Positions 1 to 7,601 of a stretch of 64,000 bases of DNA are shown in pieces; the first letter of the stretch is position 1, and each line of letters starts with the position of its first letter. The stretch is from the NCBI GenBank assembly GCA_963756745.1, contig CAVWOU010000010.1, positions 434,001 through 498,000 of the forward strand, in the 5' to 3' direction. Source of the DNA: DASPWW01 sp963756745 (GTDB taxonomy: Bacteria > Actinomycetota > Thermoleophilia > Solirubrobacterales > 70-9). Below the pieces are notes generated by a model. That model saw only the letters and a list, made by a program, of their open reading frames with translations. It was not told the DNA's origin and made no database searches. The translations under genes and the position numbers were made by a program.

Positions 1-1
1 C

Positions 2-148
2 ATCGCCGAGAAGGGCGTGCGCCACTATCCCCGGGTTGCCGGGGAGACGAGCGTCAACCCGGGCGACGTTCCGCGAACCCTGCGAACCGTTCTGCGCATG
101 TGGCAACGTATCCACTATCCGACCCGACGTCAGGTCGAGGCGACAGCG
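2..148 (+). pseudogene. C-terminal remnant of a family 2 glycosyltransferase
   Basis: The first 45-50 codons read like the tail of a polyprenol-phosphate-sugar synthase type GT2 enzyme: the stretch HYPRVAGETSVNPGDVPRT, followed by LRTVLRMWQR, is the usual C-terminal signature. The catalytic domain would lie to the left of the window. The frame has no proper stop; it runs into sequence that matches a different protein in another frame near position 150. Either the gene end was deleted or the contig edge is misassembled. The family call rests on remembered resemblance only. Confidence 0.5.
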
Positions 149-149
149 C

Positions 150-300
150 ACGCTGCGGCCCGGCGGCATGCTGCTGCTAAGCGTGCCGGCGTACCGGTAC
201 CCGCCTGTCCTACTTCAACACGATCCTGTTTGCGCCGATCGCGGTCGTGCGCCTCTTGCGTCGGGTCCAGACTCGGCCACCAGAGCTGCAAGAGAGCCTG
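150..300 (+). pseudogene. Scrambled fragments of a class I SAM-dependent methyltransferase
   Basis: Two short stretches resemble the C-terminal half of one methyltransferase family. One is LRPGGMLLLSVPAYRY at 153-200, the post-motif strand that normally carries VLRPGG. The other, RLSYFNTILFAPIAVVRLLR, starts at 202 in a different frame. In intact relatives about 30-40 residues separate these two blocks; here they are adjacent and out of frame, so a deletion is likely. The SAM-binding N-terminal half is absent and no stop codon ends the frame before the opposite-strand hydrolase begins at 304. This is a remnant or an assembly scar. Confidence 0.45.
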
Positions 301-303
301 GCT

Positions 304-1518
304 TCACCCGCGGTGCGATGCTGTCGATCGCCGGCGCAACAGCCACGCCGCCGCAGCACAGACAGCGAGCGCGCCGCCCACGACGGCCCACGTCGGAGGC
401 CGGTTGTCGTCGCTTCCCTCCACGTCATGGCCAGTGGGGGTGCCGGTGCTCAGCGCGGAGTATGCCGTCCACGCAGGCCTCGGGTTCCCGCCGGCATCGA
501 ACAGCCCGGCGGTGCGGCACCACGAGCATGCCGGCTGGCTGGCGGGCGGATCACGCCACGCGTACCACAGCAGCCGCGCGACGTTCCACTCTTCCCGCTT
601 GGCCTCGAGGAGTTCGAAAGCCCCGCGGAGCATTTCGGCCTGGCCGTTGATCGTTTCGACAAGCCTCCCATCGCCGCTCGGGGTCGCGCCCCAACCGAGC
701 TCGGTGACCCAGATCGGCGTCCCGCGATCCTGATGCGAGGCGAGCACTTCCCGAAAGGCGACGAGCTGACTCCGCACCCCGGCGAGATGCGGGGCGTACG
801 TGTGGACCGCGACGGCGTCGAAGTCGGGGCGTGCCCCGGTCCAGTACAGGCCGTCGAGGAACTCGGGTCCCTGGATCGCGCCAGGCTTGTCGGGGTCGCC
901 CGACAGACCCCCGACCAGGATCGTCGCGCCGGGATCGGCCATCGTGATCGCCCGCGCCGAGATCTGCAGCAGCTCGGCGTAACCATCCACCGAGGGTTTC
1001 GGCGCGTAGAACTGAGGCACGTTCGGCTCGTTCCAGATCTCCCACACTCTCACGGGGCGCCGAGGGACCGAGGGATTGTCGTTCCAAAAGCTCCCGCCCG
1101 GCCCGTAGCGGCCGGCGACCTCGTTCAGAAACGCGGCCCACGCAAGCTTTGCGGGACCCGAGCCGAGCGGTGGCAGGGGGCTCGGCTGCCCGCGGTCGCC
1201 CGCGTCGCACTGGACCACGAAACACGGCGTGCCGTACACGACTGGGAGCGGCTCGATCCCGTTCTCCACCAGGCCTCGGACGAGCCGATCGCTCGCAGTC
1301 CAGTCAAGTGGTGCGCCGCGGCTCAGCTGCATCGAGGGCCACGAGATTGCCAGCCGGTAGGTCCGCACGCCCCCCTCGCGCATCAGGGCGAACTCCCGCT
1401 CGCCCAGCTCGGTCGAGGCGACGACGCCGAAGAAGCGAGGACGCTCGGTCGAGGCGCCTGCCGAGCCGGCCGCGAACAGGACGCAGAGCAGTGCGGCGGC
1501 CGTGGCACGGCAGAGCAT
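304..1518 (-). CDS. Secreted, C-terminally anchored glycoside hydrolase (clan GH-A fold)
   Basis: The protein of about 404 residues starts with a signal peptide (MLCRATAAALLCVLFAAGSA). A TIM-barrel hydrolase follows. The acid/base glutamate sits in VWEIWNEPNVPQFYAPKP (residues ~170-190) and the likely nucleophile in PIWVTELGWG (~275), the two-glutamate arrangement of clan A families such as GH39 and GH5. Near the C-terminus a hydrophobic segment (WAVVGGALAVCAAAAWLL) is followed by RRR, which suggests the enzyme stays in the membrane facing outwards. The substrate cannot be told. It begins 13 nt after the ABC ATPase stop, so it may be read with that operon. No good Shine-Dalgarno is visible. 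Confidence 0.7.
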   Translation of the reverse strand: MLCRATAAALLCVLFAAGSAGASTERPRFFGVVASTELGEREFALMREGGVRTYRLAISWPSMQLSRGAPLDWTASDRLVRGLVENGIEPLPVVYGTPCFVVQCDAGDRGQPSPLPPLGSGPAKLAWAAFLNEVAGRYGPGGSFWNDNPSVPRRPVRVWEIWNEPNVPQFYAPKPSVDGYAELLQISARAITMADPGATILVGGLSGDPDKPGAIQGPEFLDGLYWTGARPDFDAVAVHTYAPHLAGVRSQLVAFREVLASHQDRGTPIWVTELGWGATPSGDGRLVETINGQAEMLRGAFELLEAKREEWNVARLLWYAWRDPPASQPACSWCRTAGLFDAGGNPRPAWTAYSALSTGTPTGHDVEGSDDNRPPTWAVVGGALAVCAAAAWLLRRRSTASHRG

Positions 1519-1531
1519 GGGCCAGGCGGGA

Positions 1532-2273
1532 CTAGTGCTCGAGCACCAGCCCGAGGAAGCGCTGCGTGCGCTCGTTCTTCGGGTGCTCGAGGACCTCGTG
1601 CGGCGCTCCCTGCTCGACGACCACGCCCTGGTCCATGAAGACGACCTGGTCGGCCGACGTCGCGGGCGAAGCCCATCTCGTGGGTGACGACGATCATCGT
1701 CATCCCCTCGTCGGCGAGCTCGCGCATCACGTCGAGCACCTCCTTGATCAGCTCCGGGTCGAGCGCGCTCGTCACCTCGTCGAAGAGCATCACGTGCGGG
1801 TCCATCGCCAGCGCCCGCGCGATCGCGACGCGCTGCTGCTGGCCGCCCGAGAGCCGCTCGGGGTACTCGTCGACCTTGTCGGCGAGCCCCACCCGCGTCG
1901 AGCAGCGCCTCGGCCTTCTCCTCGCGCCTCGCTCGCCGGAGCGCCCGAGCACCTTCTTCTGCGCGAGGACGACGTTCTCGAGCGCGCGTCTTGTGCGGGA
2001 ACAGGTTGAACTGCTGGAACACGATCCCGACCCGGCGGCGCACGAAGTCGACTCCCGTCGCGCGCGTCGTTGCCCGTGATCTCGCTGGCCCTCGAGCAGG
2101 ATCCGGCCCTCGTCGGGCGGCTCGAGCAGGTTGATGCAGCGCAGCAGCGTGCACTTGCCCGACCCGCTGGGGCCGATCACGCAGACGACCTGGCCGCGCT
2201 CGACGTCCATGTCGACCCCGCGCAGGACGTGCAGCTCGCCGAAGCGCTTGTGCACGCCCTCGAGGCGCAGCAT
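1532..2273 (-). pseudogene. Polar amino-acid ABC transporter ATPase (GlnQ-like), frame broken many times
   Basis: The ATP-hydrolysing subunit of an amino-acid importer. Walker A reads GPSGSGKCTLLR (Cys where Ser is usual), the Q-loop lies in VGIVFQQFNLFPHKT, the signature is LSGGQQQR, Walker B is HVMLFDEVTSALDP, and the H-loop is VTHEMGF. These pieces lie in different frames. A full-length protein of ~245 residues ending in LGLVLEH is recovered only by removing one base at each of about seven places (near 2096, 2066, 1988, 1930, 1920, 1893 and 1654). An in-frame extension could start at the ATG at 2331, one base after the permease stop, with one further shift. Function is clear; whether the breaks are real is not. 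Confidence 0.8.
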
Positions 2274-2332
2274 CGCCCCGGGCGCCCGGCATCGCTCTGC
2301 GAGCGTCGGTGCTCGCCTCCACCGCCATCATC

Positions 2333-3131
2333 CTAGGCCCCCGCCATGCCCGGTCGGCGGCTGGCGTCGGCTGGCGCCTCGTCGCCGCCGCCTCCGCCGC
2401 GCTCGGTCTTGCGCTGCTGGCGCGCGATCAGCCAGTCGACCAGCCGCGCGAGCGGGATCGTGACGACGAGGAACAACAGCGCCCCGAGCGTCAGCGCCGA
2501 GCTGTTGAACTACTCCGCCTGGACGTCGCGCCCAACCTGGACCACCTCGAGCGAGCCCGAGGACGCTGACCAGCGAGGTGTCCTTCATCAGCGCGATGAA
2601 GTCGTTGAGCAGCGGCGGGATCACGGTGCGGACCGCCTGCGGGACGATCACGTAGCGCATCGACTGGCCGTGGCTCATCCCGAGCGAGCGCGCGGCCTCC
2701 ATCTGGCCGTGCGGGACCGCCTCGATCCCCGCCCGGTAGACCTCGGCCATGTAGGCGCCGTAGGTGATCGTCAGCCCCATCACGCCGTACCAGAAGGGGT
2801 CCGGCTGGCCGAAGGAGCGTGGGGATGCCGATCGCCTCGCGGGATCACGCCCTCGAGCGCGAGCGCGCCGAAGCCGCCGGAGATGAGCAGGAGCACCAGC
2901 AGCAGCGGGATGCCGCGGAAGGCGTCGATGTAGGCGATCGTGAGCGCAGCGGACCGGCGCCAGGGCTCTGCCGGGGAGCTGGCGCAGCACCGCGAGCACC
3001 AGGCCCCAGAGCAGCGACAGGACGCCGCCGAAGATCGAGAGCAGGATCGTCTGCTGGAAGCCGTCGAAGACCGGATCGAACTCGTCGAGCATCAGGCCGA
3101 CGTCGAAGTACTGCTCGATGATTACGTCCAT
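2333..3131 (-). pseudogene. Amino-acid ABC transporter permease (HisM/GlnP type), broken frame plus in-frame TAG
   Basis: The membrane subunit of the same importer. The N-terminus MDVIIEQYFDVGLMLDEFDP and the EAA loop region (EVYRAGIEAVPHGQMEAARS, then LGMSHGQSMRYVIVPQAVR) are typical of polar amino-acid permeases. Four +1 shifts (near 2946, 2838, 2818 and 2556) must be undone to read ~260 residues. After the last correction a TAG remains at 2510-2512 where relatives have Tyr (GAG-TAG-TTC-AAC for EYFN). The start is supported by GGAGGAGAG just upstream. It sits between the binding protein and the ATPase in the usual order. If the sequence is right, the permease is dead. Confidence 0.8.
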
Positions 3132-3183
3132 CTCTCCTCCTCTGTTTCCGGTGCGGCCGGGTTCGGCACGGCTCTATATACGA

Positions 3184-3211
3184 CGAAGGGGCGCCGCGCG
3201 GCGCCCCTTCG
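3184..3211 (-). terminator. Perfect 28-nt palindrome between binding-protein and permease genes
   Basis: The sequence reads identically on both strands across 28 nt (arms CGAAGGGGCGCCGC and GCGGCGCCCCTTCG). It lies in the 119-nt gap between the lipoprotein stop and the permease start. A GC-rich hairpin here fits partial termination or 3'-end protection that gives the binding protein more transcript than the membrane subunits, a common arrangement in importer operons. No U-run follows it on the minus strand. Confidence 0.55.
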
Positions 3212-3250
3212 CATCACTCCTCCCCGAGTCGGGCCCGGAGTGCTGCTCGG

Positions 3251-4086
3251 CTAGCTGGGCTCGTGCGTGCCCTCCAGGACCTCCGAGGGCGGCTCGGTCT
3301 TGAAGTACTTCTCGTACAGCTCGTCGATCGTGCCGTCGTCCTTGATCTCGGCGAGCGCCTCGTTCACCTGCCTCGCGCAGCCGTCGTTGTCCTGCGCGAA
3401 GGCGAAGCCGTACAGCTCGCCGGTCGGGATCTGCGCGATCTCGAGGTCGCCGAGCTTCTCGACCGCGTCCTCGGCGACCGGCTCGTCGATGACCACCGCG
3501 TCGACCTGACCCGCGCGGAGCGCGTTGAGCGCGTCGGGGCCCTCCGGGAACCCGCGCACCTCGCTGGCGTCGGTCTCGTCCTCGGCGTACGCCTCGCCGG
3601 TGGTCCCGTCCTGGGCGCCCACGATCGTGCCGCCGAGGTCGTCGGTCGGCTGCGATGTCCGAGCCCTCGGGCACGATCAGCGCCTGGTTCGCCTCGGTAG
3701 TAGGGATCCGAGAAGTCGACCGTCCGCTCGCGGCCCTCGGTGATCGTCGACGCCGCCACCGCGACGTCGAACTTGCCCTGGGCGGTGTCGCGGAAGATCG
3801 TGTCGAAGGACGTGTCCTGGTACTCGACGTGGCAGGCCGATCCTCTCGGCGACCTCGTTGAACACCTCGGGGTCGTAGCCGGTGAAGTTGTCGGGCGGCT
3901 GCCCGATCTCGAACGGCGGGAACGGGGTGTCCGTGCCCGCCGAGGAGCTCGCCCTCCTTGATCAGGCTGCGGCTCGCCGCCGCCGTCGACCTCGTCGTCG
4001 TCGTCCCCGCCGCACCCGGCCGCGAGCAGCCCGACCGCCAGCAGGGACGCGAACGCGAGGACGATCCAAATCCTTGTCCTGCTCAT
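3251..4086 (-). pseudogene. Amino-acid ABC transporter substrate-binding lipoprotein, broken frame
   Basis: The extracytoplasmic receptor of the importer. It starts with a lipoprotein signal: the hydrophobic stretch WIVLAFASLLAVGLLAAGC has lipobox LAAGC, then an Asp-rich linker. The SBP_bac_3 fold is recognisable in FPPFEIGQPPDNFTGYDPE, EYQDTSFDTIFRDTAQGKFD, VAVAASTITEGRERTVDFS and DELYEKYFKTEPP, but these lie in three frames. Five single-base insertions (near 3967, 3941, 3840, 3699 and 3647) explain the breaks. The ATG at 4086 follows a purine-rich GAAGGGAGT site. It is the first gene of the importer operon and is divergent from cysM across about 120 nt. Confidence 0.82.
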
Positions 4087-4188
4087 TCCGGTTACTCCCT
4101 TCTCCTCTCGATCAGCACCCCTGTAGCCACGCGGGGACATTATCCCTCCATGACCCGCGCGGTCGGCCGGCGGGTTGGGCCGCAGCAC

Positions 4189-4194
4189 TACACT
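4189..4194 (+). promoter_or_regulatory. Possible -10 element for cysM
   Basis: TACACT ends 10 nt before the chosen ATG of the cysteine synthase gene. It fits the TANNNT pattern seen before other genes here, but the spacing is longer than the usual 6-7 nt. Confidence 0.35.
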
Positions 4195-4204
4195 TTCGGA
4201 AGCG

Positions 4205-5173
4205 ATGGTGGAGGACGGCCTCCTCAACCGCCCCTGCGGCGGGCGCTTCTCGAACCTGGTCGAGGCGATCGGGTACACGCCGCTGGTCGAGCTCCCGCGG
4301 CTGTCCCCGAAGCCCGAAGTCCGCATCTACGCGAAGCTCGAAGGCCGCAACCCCACCGGCTCCGTCAAGGACCGGATCGCGAGGGCGATGATCGAGGACG
4401 CCGAGGAGGAAGGCCTGATCTCGCCCGGGCAGACGATCCTCGAGCCGACCTCGGGCAACACCGGGATCGCGCTTGCGATGGTCTGCCGGCGCAAGGGATA
4501 TCCGCTCGAGGTCGTGCTCCCCGAGAACGTGACCGAGGAGCGGATCCAGCTGCTGCGCATGTACGGCGCCGAGATCGTGTTCTCGGAGGGGGCGAAGGGA
4601 TCGAACGGGGCGGTCGAGAAGGCGCTCGAGATGGCGGAGGCGGACGCCTCCTACTACATGCCCTACCAGTACGGGAACGACGCCAACCCCAGAGCACACT
4701 ACGAGGGCACCGCGCCGGAGATCCTCGAGGAGCTCGACGAGGTCACGGCCTTCGTGGCCGGGCTCGGGACCGGCGGCACGTTGATGGGCGTCGGGCGGAG
4801 GCTGAAGGAGGAGGACCCGGACACGAAGGTGGTCGCCGTCGAGCCGATGCAGGGCGAGGACGTGTTCGGCCTGCGGTCCCTCGACGACGGCTTCATCCCG
4901 CCGATCCTCGACCTCTCGCTGCTCGACCGCAAGATCATGGTGTCCAACCGCGACGCGATCGTGTGGACCCAGCGGCTGCTCCACGAGGAGGGCGTGTTCG
5001 CCGGCGTCTCGGCGGGTGCGATCGCCTCCGTGGCGGTGCGGATCGGCGCCGAGCTCGACGGGGGCAACGTCGTCTTCCTGATCCCCGACGACGGCTGGAA
5101 GTACCTCTCCTCCGGCGTCTACACGAAGCCGATCGAGGAGCTCGAGGGGATCGAGTCCACCTTCTGGTGGTAG
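4205..5173 (+). CDS. cysM: Cysteine synthase family enzyme (CysK/CysM type)
   Basis: A PLP-dependent beta-replacement enzyme of ~322 residues that makes cysteine from O-acetyl- or O-phosphoserine and a sulfur donor. The PLP lysine lies in NPTGSVKDRIA (residues ~45-55), the substrate loop in EPTSGNTGIALA (~85), and the phosphate-cup glycines in GLGTGGTLMGVG (~190). The C-terminus ends in IESTFWW. The ATG at 4205 is preferred over an upstream ATG because homologous sequence starts near GGRFSNLVEAIGYTPLVELP. In mycobacteria CysM works with a sulfur carrier and the JAMM peptidase Mec. A JAMM gene lies 1.5 kb downstream, which favours the CysM label, but no carrier protein is visible. Confidence 0.85.
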   Translation: MVEDGLLNRPCGGRFSNLVEAIGYTPLVELPRLSPKPEVRIYAKLEGRNPTGSVKDRIARAMIEDAEEEGLISPGQTILEPTSGNTGIALAMVCRRKGYPLEVVLPENVTEERIQLLRMYGAEIVFSEGAKGSNGAVEKALEMAEADASYYMPYQYGNDANPRAHYEGTAPEILEELDEVTAFVAGLGTGGTLMGVGRRLKEEDPDTKVVAVEPMQGEDVFGLRSLDDGFIPPILDLSLLDRKIMVSNRDAIVWTQRLLHEEGVFAGVSAGAIASVAVRIGAELDGGNVVFLIPDDGWKYLSSGVYTKPIEELEGIESTFWW

Positions 5174-5183
5174 CCGGCCTCCC

Positions 5184-5884
5184 TCACGACCCGAGGTAGA
5201 AGTTCGTCTCGAGCTGCTCGCGGACGGGTAGTCGAGGAACTCGCGACCGTAGGGGCGAACCTTCTCGAAGTCGAGGAAGATCCCCGACGCCATCGTCGGC
5301 AGCGCGCGGGCGAGCGGCTTCGCCGCGAACGGCGGGAACGGATAGAAGTTGGCGCCGCGAAACTCCCGCAGGCGGTAGCCGCGGGGGAACCCCGCCTCGA
5401 GCAGCGCGTCGACGTCCCCCTTCGTGAATCCCCGCACGTGGGCGAGGCGGTTCCGGATCGAGGTCGGCTGGCGCCCGATCAGCAGCAGGATCCGGTTGTG
5501 GAGCGAGGCGAGGTTCGGCACGCCGATCAGCAGGCGACCGCCTTCGCGCAGCGTCGCGCTGACCTGGTGAAGGATCCAGAACACCTCCTTGGTGTGCTCG
5601 ATGATCTGGTTCGCGATGATCACGTCGACCGATTCCGGCGGGAACGGGAAGGGCTCGCGCTCGATGTCGACCGCGTGCACCTCGACGCCCCGTTCGCGCA
5701 GCACCGCGACGCTTGGAGCGAATGCCTCGAGCGCCAGCAGCCGAGCCGCGGGCTCGACCTCCCGGGCGATCTGCAGGTCGTAGCCTCTCCCGGCGCCGAT
5801 GTCGAGCACGTCGCGGTACGGACGCGCCCGCTCGAGGAAGAGACGCATGCATGAACGGCCATAGTTGAGCGAGCGGTCGATCAC
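5184..5884 (-). CDS. Class I SAM-dependent methyltransferase, C-terminus frameshifted
   Basis: A methyltransferase with motif I VLDIGAGRGYDL (residues ~23-34), an acidic post-I strand (RGVEVHAVDIEREPFP), motif IV VIIANQIIEHTKEVFWILHQ and a post-motif LREGGRLLIGVPNLASLHN. The last residues, QLETNFYLGS, are in another frame, so one base seems missing near 5230. I chose the GTG at 5884, preceded by GTGAAGG, over upstream starts that run into the divergent neighbour. It converges on cysM with a 10-nt gap. The substrate is unknown; the architecture resembles methyltransferases acting on glycolipid or quinone precursors. Confidence 0.7.
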
Positions 5885-5907
5885 GCCTTCACCCGGACAA
5901 CAGCGCC

Positions 5908-5917
5908 ACCCTATCGT
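5908..5917. promoter_or_regulatory. Overlapping divergent -10 elements sharing a central TA
   Basis: The 10-mer ACCCTATCGT reads TATCGT rightwards (10 nt before GTG 5928) and TAGGGT leftwards (23 nt before GTG 5884). The two hexamers share the central TA. This would start divergent transcription of the methyltransferase and the queuosine-salvage-like gene. Confidence 0.45.
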
Positions 5918-5927
5918 CGTCGCGCGA

Positions 5928-6692
5928 GTGCGGGAGCTCGCTGCGGGGTACACACCGCCTGACTTCGCCGAGGTTCCGAGCGCGGACGCAGCGTTGTTCC
6001 TCTGCGCGATCGACCACCGGACGGCATACGAGCGGCCTCATCTGGTCGAGGGTGAGGGCCCGTACACCGGCAGCGCATTGCTCTGGGCGCTGGGACTCGA
6101 TGCCGAGCGGCGCCGGCCCGGGTTCCTGAGCGCGTCCCGCCTCGCGACGATCGGCGCGGACGAGGTCGCCGAGGCGTTCGGCATCGGCGGGGAGACCGTG
6201 GCGGGCCCGGACTTGCGCGCCCGCCTGTGGCGCGACCTCGCGGGGGCACTCGAGCGCGAGTACGGCGGCGATGCCGGCACGCTCCTGGCGGCGGCCGATG
6301 CGCGGCTCGGAGGGGCTGGCGGGCTGCTCGCCCGGCTCGCCGAGTTCGAGGCCTACTCGGACCCGCTCCAGAAGAAGAGCTTCCTGTTCGCGAAGATCGC
6401 AGCGCGCCGCGGATGGTTCGATCCTTTCGACCCCGAGAGCTGGGAGGTGTGCGCGGACAACGTGCTGATGCGCCTCGCGCTGCGCGCCGGCCTGATCGAG
6501 CAGGGGCCGCTCGACGAGGTGCGCGCGGCGACGCGCGATGCGTGGAAACGGGTCGCGGTCGATTCCGGGATCCCGCCGCCCGTCCTCGACGACCTGCTGT
6601 GGGAGCTCGGGCGCGAGGATCCCGACCTGCTCGGGACGGAGGGCGGCGACGTTCGCGAGCCGCCGCGCGATCCGGGCTCGCACTGGTATTGA
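5928..6692 (+). CDS. Queuosine-salvage (QNG1/DUF2419)-like protein with a DNA-glycosylase-type fold
   Basis: An all-helical protein of ~254 residues without signal or membrane segments. The blocks DAALFLCAIDHRTAYERPHL, GSALLWALGL, the middle SDPLQKKSFLFAKIAARRGW and the late FDPESWEVCADNVLMRLALR follow the order and spacing I recall for queuosine-nucleotide N-glycosylase/Q-salvage proteins, which share a helix-hairpin-helix glycosylase fold with archaeal AGOG. This is family resemblance from memory, not a search. GTG 5928 is preferred because a -10-like TATCGT lies just upstream. An ATG at 5865 is in frame but would overlap the divergent gene. It ends 17 nt before the JAMM gene. Confidence 0.42.
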   Translation: MRELAAGYTPPDFAEVPSADAALFLCAIDHRTAYERPHLVEGEGPYTGSALLWALGLDAERRRPGFLSASRLATIGADEVAEAFGIGGETVAGPDLRARLWRDLAGALEREYGGDAGTLLAAADARLGGAGGLLARLAEFEAYSDPLQKKSFLFAKIAARRGWFDPFDPESWEVCADNVLMRLALRAGLIEQGPLDEVRAATRDAWKRVAVDSGIPPPVLDDLLWELGREDPDLLGTEGGDVREPPRDPGSHWY

Positions 6693-6697
6693 CACGC

Positions 6698-6703
6698 TAG
6701 CCT
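6698..6703 (+). promoter_or_regulatory. -10-like TAGCCT, 6 nt before the JAMM gene
   Basis: TAGCCT is followed by CGCCTC and then the GTG start, the spacing expected for a leaderless transcript. The gene upstream stops only 6 nt before this hexamer. Confidence 0.45.
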
Positions 6704-6709
6704 CGCCTC

Positions 6710-7105
6710 GTGCGCATCCCAAGCGAGATGGTCGACGAGATGGTTGCCCACGCGCGGGCCGAGGCGCCCAACGAGTGCTGCGGGATGATCGCGGGCCGCG
6801 ACGGCACCGCGACGAGCATCCACCGCGCCCGCAACGCGGAGGAGAGCCCGCTTCGGTACGTCATCCATCCCACAGACCAGCTCCGGATCATGGAAGAGAT
6901 CGAGGAGCGCGGGGAGGAGCTCGCGGCGATCTACCACTCGCACACCGGCAGCCCGGCGTACCCGTCGCAGACGGACATCAACCTGGCGGAGAACTGGCCC
7001 GATCCGCTGTACGTGATCTGCTCGCTCGCCGATCGCGAGCCCGAGGTGCGCGCGTTCGCGATCCGCGACGGCGAGGTCGAGGAAGTGGCGCTTGAACTCG
7101 AGTGA
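6710..7105 (+). CDS. JAMM/Mov34 zinc metallopeptidase (Mec-like)
   Basis: A compact 131-residue JAB1/MPN domain protein. The metal site is complete: Glu in APNECCGMI (~23) and HSHTGSPAYPSQTD (~72-85), the H-x-H-x7-S-x2-D motif. Bacterial members of this size, such as Mec of mycobacteria, release cysteine from a ThiS-like carrier (CysO) after CysM has built it there. CysM in the same locus makes that role plausible, but no ThiS/MoaD-like ORF ending in GG is visible nearby. The start follows a -10-like hexamer with no Shine-Dalgarno. The 3' end overlaps the next gene by 14 nt, so the two are probably translated together. Confidence 0.78.
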   Translation: MRIPSEMVDEMVAHARAEAPNECCGMIAGRDGTATSIHRARNAEESPLRYVIHPTDQLRIMEEIEERGEELAAIYHSHTGSPAYPSQTDINLAENWPDPLYVICSLADREPEVRAFAIRDGEVEEVALELE

Positions 7106-7601
7106 GGGACCCCTCGCGTGCCCGCGCTGCGCGACCAAGCACTCGCTCGACGAGCGGTTCTGCCCCGAATGCGGGATGCCGCTCGTCTACGCGGGCCACG
7201 GCGAGCGCAAGCCGATCACGGACAGGCACGAGCGCGCGCGGAAGATCAAGCCGCAGTACACGGAGGGCGAGCTGGTGCGGGTCGCCGGCGGCCGCAACCA
7301 GGCCGAGGCGGAGATGATCCAGGGCATGCTGCTCGAGGAGGGAATCCCGAGCATGCTGCGGCGCACGCGCGGCTTCGACGTCCCCGACTTCCTCGCCGCC
7401 GGTCCCCGCGACGTGATGGTCCCCGCGGCGGGATACGAGCCCGCGCGTCAGCTGCTGCTCGACGCCGAGATGGTCTCGAACGGCGGAGAGCCCGAGCGGC
7501 TTCCCGGGATCGGCTCGCCGGCGCGGCTGCTGACGTGGGTGCTGATAGCGGTGGCCGGTGCCGCCGTGCTGGTGTGGGCGCTCTACCAGCTGTCGGGCTA
7601 G
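7092..7601 (+). CDS. Zinc-ribbon plus DUF2007 protein with C-terminal membrane anchor
   Basis: At 169 residues it has three recognisable parts. First is a zinc ribbon with two CxxC pairs (CPRCATKHSLDERFCPECG, residues ~10-28). Second is a DUF2007-like domain (~60-130: GRNQAEAEMIQGMLLEEGIP, then DVMVPAAGYEPARQLLLDAE). Third is a C-terminal transmembrane helix (LLTWVLIAVAGAAVLVWALY). DUF2007 proteins are annotated as putative signal-transducing proteins without a defined mechanism. It overlaps the end of the JAMM gene. Its TAG lies in a CTAG tetramer that is also the stop of the convergent gene. Confidence 0.72.
   Translation: MNSSEGPLACPRCATKHSLDERFCPECGMPLVYAGHGERKPITDRHERARKIKPQYTEGELVRVAGGRNQAEAEMIQGMLLEEGIPSMLRRTRGFDVPDFLAAGPRDVMVPAAGYEPARQLLLDAEMVSNGGEPERLPGIGSPARLLTWVLIAVAGAAVLVWALYQLSG

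Noticed and set aside
17..2331. Very long open frames on both strands (up to 675 codons) across the hydrolase and ABC region
   Set aside because: Stops are rare in any frame of such GC-rich DNA. Only short blocks of these frames look like protein; the rest is Arg/Pro/Ala-rich shadow.
4112..5953. 613-codon minus-strand frame covering cysM
   Set aside because: Only its 5' third is the real methyltransferase. The part antisense to cysM has the composition of a shadow frame.
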